Shown here: piece after piece, positions 62,890 through 64,000 of the stretch
How the letters are laid out: each line of letters opens with the position of its first letter
Numbering within the stretch: position 1 is the first letter of the stretch
Assembly (NCBI GenBank): GCA_012932295.1
Contig: JAAONU010000001.1
Location: 39,480,780-39,544,779, forward strand
Direction: 5' to 3'
DNA: 64,000 nt
Source: Cyclina sinensis
Taxonomy: Eukaryota; Mollusca; Bivalvia; Venerida; Veneridae
Notes under the pieces: model-generated
What the model saw: the letters and a program-made list of their open reading frames with translations, nothing else
Told to the model about the DNA's origin: nothing
Databases searched by the model: none
Program-made: the position numbers and the translations under genes

Positions 62890-64000
62890 AATGATTCAGT
62901 GAATTGATAGACTAATGACATCTTGTATATTTGCTGTACGAAGTGACAGAGACATGATTGAGTATTCATATCGTTGTATATAATAATTGAAATTCTTGAC
63001 AGTATCTGTCACAGTCATATTCTAGCCATACTGTTATTTACATTATTTCAGTCAATTAAGCTTATCTGGCGAGAAGGTAAAGAAAAAACTGTCATTTTAT
63101 TTATAAGATCCACTCCGCAGAAATTTACTAGTCAATAACGAAATGTTTCATTATTATTGCCAAGTTACCCATAATTCAAGACAGCCAAACAATAAAAAGA
63201 TTATTTAAATGATATGTAAATTCGGCTTGAAAATGGTTGTTATGGAAATGATACGGTCAATATGGGATGCGCGCGGTTGATGGGCCGGTTGACAGAAGTA
63301 ATTAAAGCAATGGTCAGAGTAAATTGTGTGTAATGGCGCATGATTAAGTCTATCTTGTACCCAAGATTATTAACAGCAGACTTGGCGTCTGGCGCCGAGG
63401 TGGTCGATATACTCCGCCTCAAAACCTGTCTATTTCCGGACATTCATAACCTAGATAATAAAAAATACAACTTACTTTTATTTTTCTGTCCTAAGCTAGT
63501 AAAAGTATCTCTGTAAGAAATCTGTGCTTTTGAAACCTTCTGTGGATCCCCAGCCTCAACCCTCCCGAAACACATTCACATTTATTTTAATACAAGTGGA
63601 TGATTTCTAGATTCTACTCTTGCATATCTTAAAAGTCGTAAAATGACAACAATAATAATATATGATGTAGATTTCAAAGGGAGAATTCAAATCAATTTCT
63701 GTTCTTTTTGTTGAAAAACTAGAAATGCCTTCACTACTTTCCAAGTTTTGTACTAAGACAGTGAGTTTATTCTGAATTAGTCAATTAAAACGTATTGTAT
63801 CCACTGTCATTTGTGATTTATTTCATTTAATTACTATTTATAGAAAGGATTTCTTTTAAACATCAAAGGGTTGTCCACTTAACTAGGAGGTATTTTTGTA
63901 AATTGACTGTAACTTGTTACGCCAAATTATTCTCGGCACACAAACGTATTAAATTTTGACCAGAATGAGTGGATAATATCAACTTTCCTTCAAAATTACC
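62890..64000. other. No gene recognised
   Basis: AT-rich to the end of the window. Near 63390 GGCGCCGAGGTGGTCGATAT resembles the first part of a tRNA-like head, but no B box follows at the right distance. Confidence 0.55.

Overview
This is eukaryotic, intron-rich, AT-rich animal DNA. It has no operons, no long open reading frames, GT-AG spliced exons, tRNA-derived SINEs, LINE-type tails and large blocks of short-unit satellite. The exons, together with the SINE and LINE-tail style, suggest a marine mollusc, probably a bivalve; this is an inference from sequence character, not a database match.

Two protein-coding genes are recognisable, both in the first 24 kb. On the minus strand, at the left edge, are two consecutive exons (219-318 and 986-1102) of a B3GNTL1-like glycosyltransferase, whose remaining exons lie left of the window. 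On the plus strand is a complete four-exon meteorin/meteorin-like (METRN/METRNL) gene. It codes for a 292-residue secreted protein (exons 13758-13852, 17882-18297, 21540-21596, 22234-22544), with a possible spliced 3' UTR or alternative last exons at 22929-23068 and from 23543. The two genes are transcribed away from each other. From memory, B3GNTL1 and METRNL are also divergent neighbours on human chromosome 17q25.3, so this looks like an ancient conserved gene pair; it is the most interesting result here.

Region by region: 0-13.4 kb holds the B3GNTL1 5' part, a MITE-like element (1.84-2.44 kb), two tRNA-like SINE heads, a 34-bp minisatellite carrying an E-box in nearly every unit (5.97-6.36 kb) and a SINE (11.2 kb). 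13.4-24.3 kb is the METRNL gene, whose first intron holds a 52-bp triplication and a TG/G-run. 24.3-33.3 kb has no recognisable gene; it contains a SINE and a ~780-bp imperfect palindrome (25.9-26.7 kb). 33.3-34.4 kb is a dyad-containing tandem repeat. 34.4-42.5 kb is unassigned apart from microsatellites and SINEs.

42.6-57.5 kb is a cluster of six different tandem arrays (units of about 48, 22, 37, 38, 32 and 41 bp). It includes a 4.9-kb array with a 1.2-kb higher-order repeat. 57.5-64 kb is SINE-bearing sequence with no gene seen. Most short ORFs are chance frames, many needing non-ATG starts, and are left out.
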